Positions 63,214-64,000 of a stretch of DNA of 64,000 nucleotides are shown one piece after another. The notes beneath the pieces were generated by a model. The model was not told where the DNA came from. It saw nothing but the letters and a program-made list of their open reading frames with translations, and did no database searches. The stretch lies in assembly GCF_014838715.1 (NCBI RefSeq), contig NZ_CP061947.1:3224001-3288000 (forward strand), written 5' to 3'. Origin of the DNA: Algoriphagus sp. Y33 (GTDB lineage: Bacteria > Bacteroidota > Bacteroidia > Cytophagales > Cyclobacteriaceae). The position numbers and the translations under genes are program-made. Numbering within the stretch: position 1 is the stretch's first letter; the number at the start of each line of letters is the position of its first letter.

Positions 63214-64000
63214 ATGAATTTAAAAAACAGAAACCAAGTTCTTGTACTAGTTTCCATTTTAATTTTAAGCTGTTCTTCAAGTAAGGAAGAGGCAGTTTTG
63301 CCAATTATAGAAATTTCCGAAAGTGATATTGTGGATTTTGATAAGGCAATAGAAGCTGTCGAATTTATTCCACTTCTGAATCAAGTGAATTCACCCGTCA
63401 ACTTGAATTGCAGTGTTTGGGATCTTAAAGTCACAGATAATTACTTTGTCTATTCAACCATTTGTAACCCCGAAGCCAAAATTCATTTTTTCGATCTGGA
63501 AGGAAATTATGTTAAAACCTTCGCAAAAAACGGAGATGGTCCTGAAGAATATCAGACCATTCAGGGAATCAACATTGAACAAGACACGATCAATATTGCT
63601 GTAGGAGGAGGAATTATCAAGCAATACCATTTTGTTGATTTTGCATTTATCGGAATGGTTTCTTTGGATGAAGAGGCTACTTTCATCCCCTCTTTTACCA
63701 AGATCTCCAAAACTAAGTGGATGACCTCTCCTATGTTTGATGGAAATGTTGACCAAAATGGAGAATTCAGCATTTTCAAAATCATGGACAGTTCCAATAA
63801 GCAAATCACGGATTTGCCTCTCAAAACAACTCCATTGACTGCAGAAATCAGTGAAGGAGAGTTCGCAAGGCTGGGACATTCCTATTTGCTTAACTACGCA
63901 TTTTCGGACACTTTATATCTATTTGAAAATAACAAAACGTCTCCGTTTATAGGTCTGGATTTTGGAAAAAGAAAGCCAAGCTCAGAAGATCTGAAAATGA
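63214..64000 (+). CDS. 6-bladed beta-propeller lipoprotein, cut by right edge
   Basis: The frame is open from ATG 63214 to the window end, 262 codons. A lipoprotein signal ends at C20 (VSILILSCSSS). A beta-propeller of the Bacteroidota 6-bladed type follows: VEFIPLLNQVNSPVNLNCSV, NYFVYSTICNPEAKIHFFDL, GNYVKTFAKNGDGPEEYQTI. The GxGPEEY turn and the internal 'YFVYS...IHFFDLEGNYVKTF' blade are characteristic. The role is unknown; such genes often lie near SusC/SusD or ECF systems. The gene is 40 bp past the hutG stop. Confidence 0.85.
   Translation, partial: MNLKNRNQVLVLVSILILSCSSSKEEAVLPIIEISESDIVDFDKAIEAVEFIPLLNQVNSPVNLNCSVWDLKVTDNYFVYSTICNPEAKIHFFDLEGNYVKTFAKNGDGPEEYQTIQGINIEQDTINIAVGGGIIKQYHFVDFAFIGMVSLDEEATFIPSFTKISKTKWMTSPMFDGNVDQNGEFSIFKIMDSSNKQITDLPLKTTPLTAEISEGEFARLGHSYLLNYAFSDTLYLFENNKTSPFIGLDFGKRKPSSEDLKM

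Overview
The window looks like chromosome of a Bacteroidota bacterium of the order Cytophagales, most likely Cyclobacteriaceae (Algoriphagus/Cyclobacterium type). The evidence is SusC/SusD outer-membrane pairs, a type III glutamine synthetase, the 'putative porin' family, MiaE, a men gene set, the Bacteroidota -7 promoter motif TAnnTTTG at several starts, and moderate AT-richness. No tRNA, rRNA, CRISPR array, phage or transposase gene was seen. The window cuts a SusC gene at the left edge and a beta-propeller lipoprotein gene at the right edge.

Layout. 1-3.4 kb: SusC-type receptor, cut at the left. 3.4-10.4 kb: glnA type III, mtaB and a large AsmA-like protein. 10.7-17.6 kb: DUF805 protein, a lone glycogen branching enzyme, GMC oxidoreductase, YdeI-like protein and an aspartoacylase-like zinc hydrolase. 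17.7-30.1 kb: a stress-flavoured region with an ATP-grasp ligase / QEGLA metallopeptidase / small acidic protein operon, an M23 lipoprotein, catalase HPII, an AI-2E exporter family protein, a PQQ-type sugar dehydrogenase, a broken Ku gene and a lipid kinase. 30.2-36.3 kb: surE, then a four-gene cluster (SbnA-like PLP synthase, FAD/NAD(P)-binding protein, Y4yA-like PLP decarboxylase, DUF3891 protein) that resembles part of a siderophore or amino-acid natural-product pathway. 36.3-40.9 kb: a SusC/SusD pair without visible carbohydrate enzymes. 41-44.2 kb: SDR, DUF7218, mscL and an ABC permease. 44.3-49.8 kb: the lpxK-porin-miaE operon, divergent from nif3 and a zinc-ribbon coiled-coil gene. 49.9-54.3 kb: a small secreted protein, a histidine phosphatase, then menI-like, menF and menD with overlapping start and stop codons. 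54.3-63.2 kb: an XRE membrane regulator and a histidine-utilisation locus (LysR regulator, hutH, hutI, hutU, an antisense Uma2 gene, hutG). 63.2 kb to the end: a 6-bladed beta-propeller lipoprotein.

How the genes work together. HutH, HutU, HutI and HutG together make a complete histidine to glutamate plus formamide route. A LysR palindrome and a TAnnTTTG box in the 98-bp gap upstream of hutH suggest direct activation by the divergent LysR protein. MenF, MenD and the hotdog thioesterase supply early and middle steps of menaquinone synthesis. The most novel-looking units are the SbnA/FAD/Y4yA/DUF3891 cluster and the acidic-protein/QEGLA/ATP-grasp operon. Two copies of a short element with terminal inverted repeats each supply the stop codon of the neighbouring gene. 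All functional statements rest on reading motifs by eye; no database search was run.
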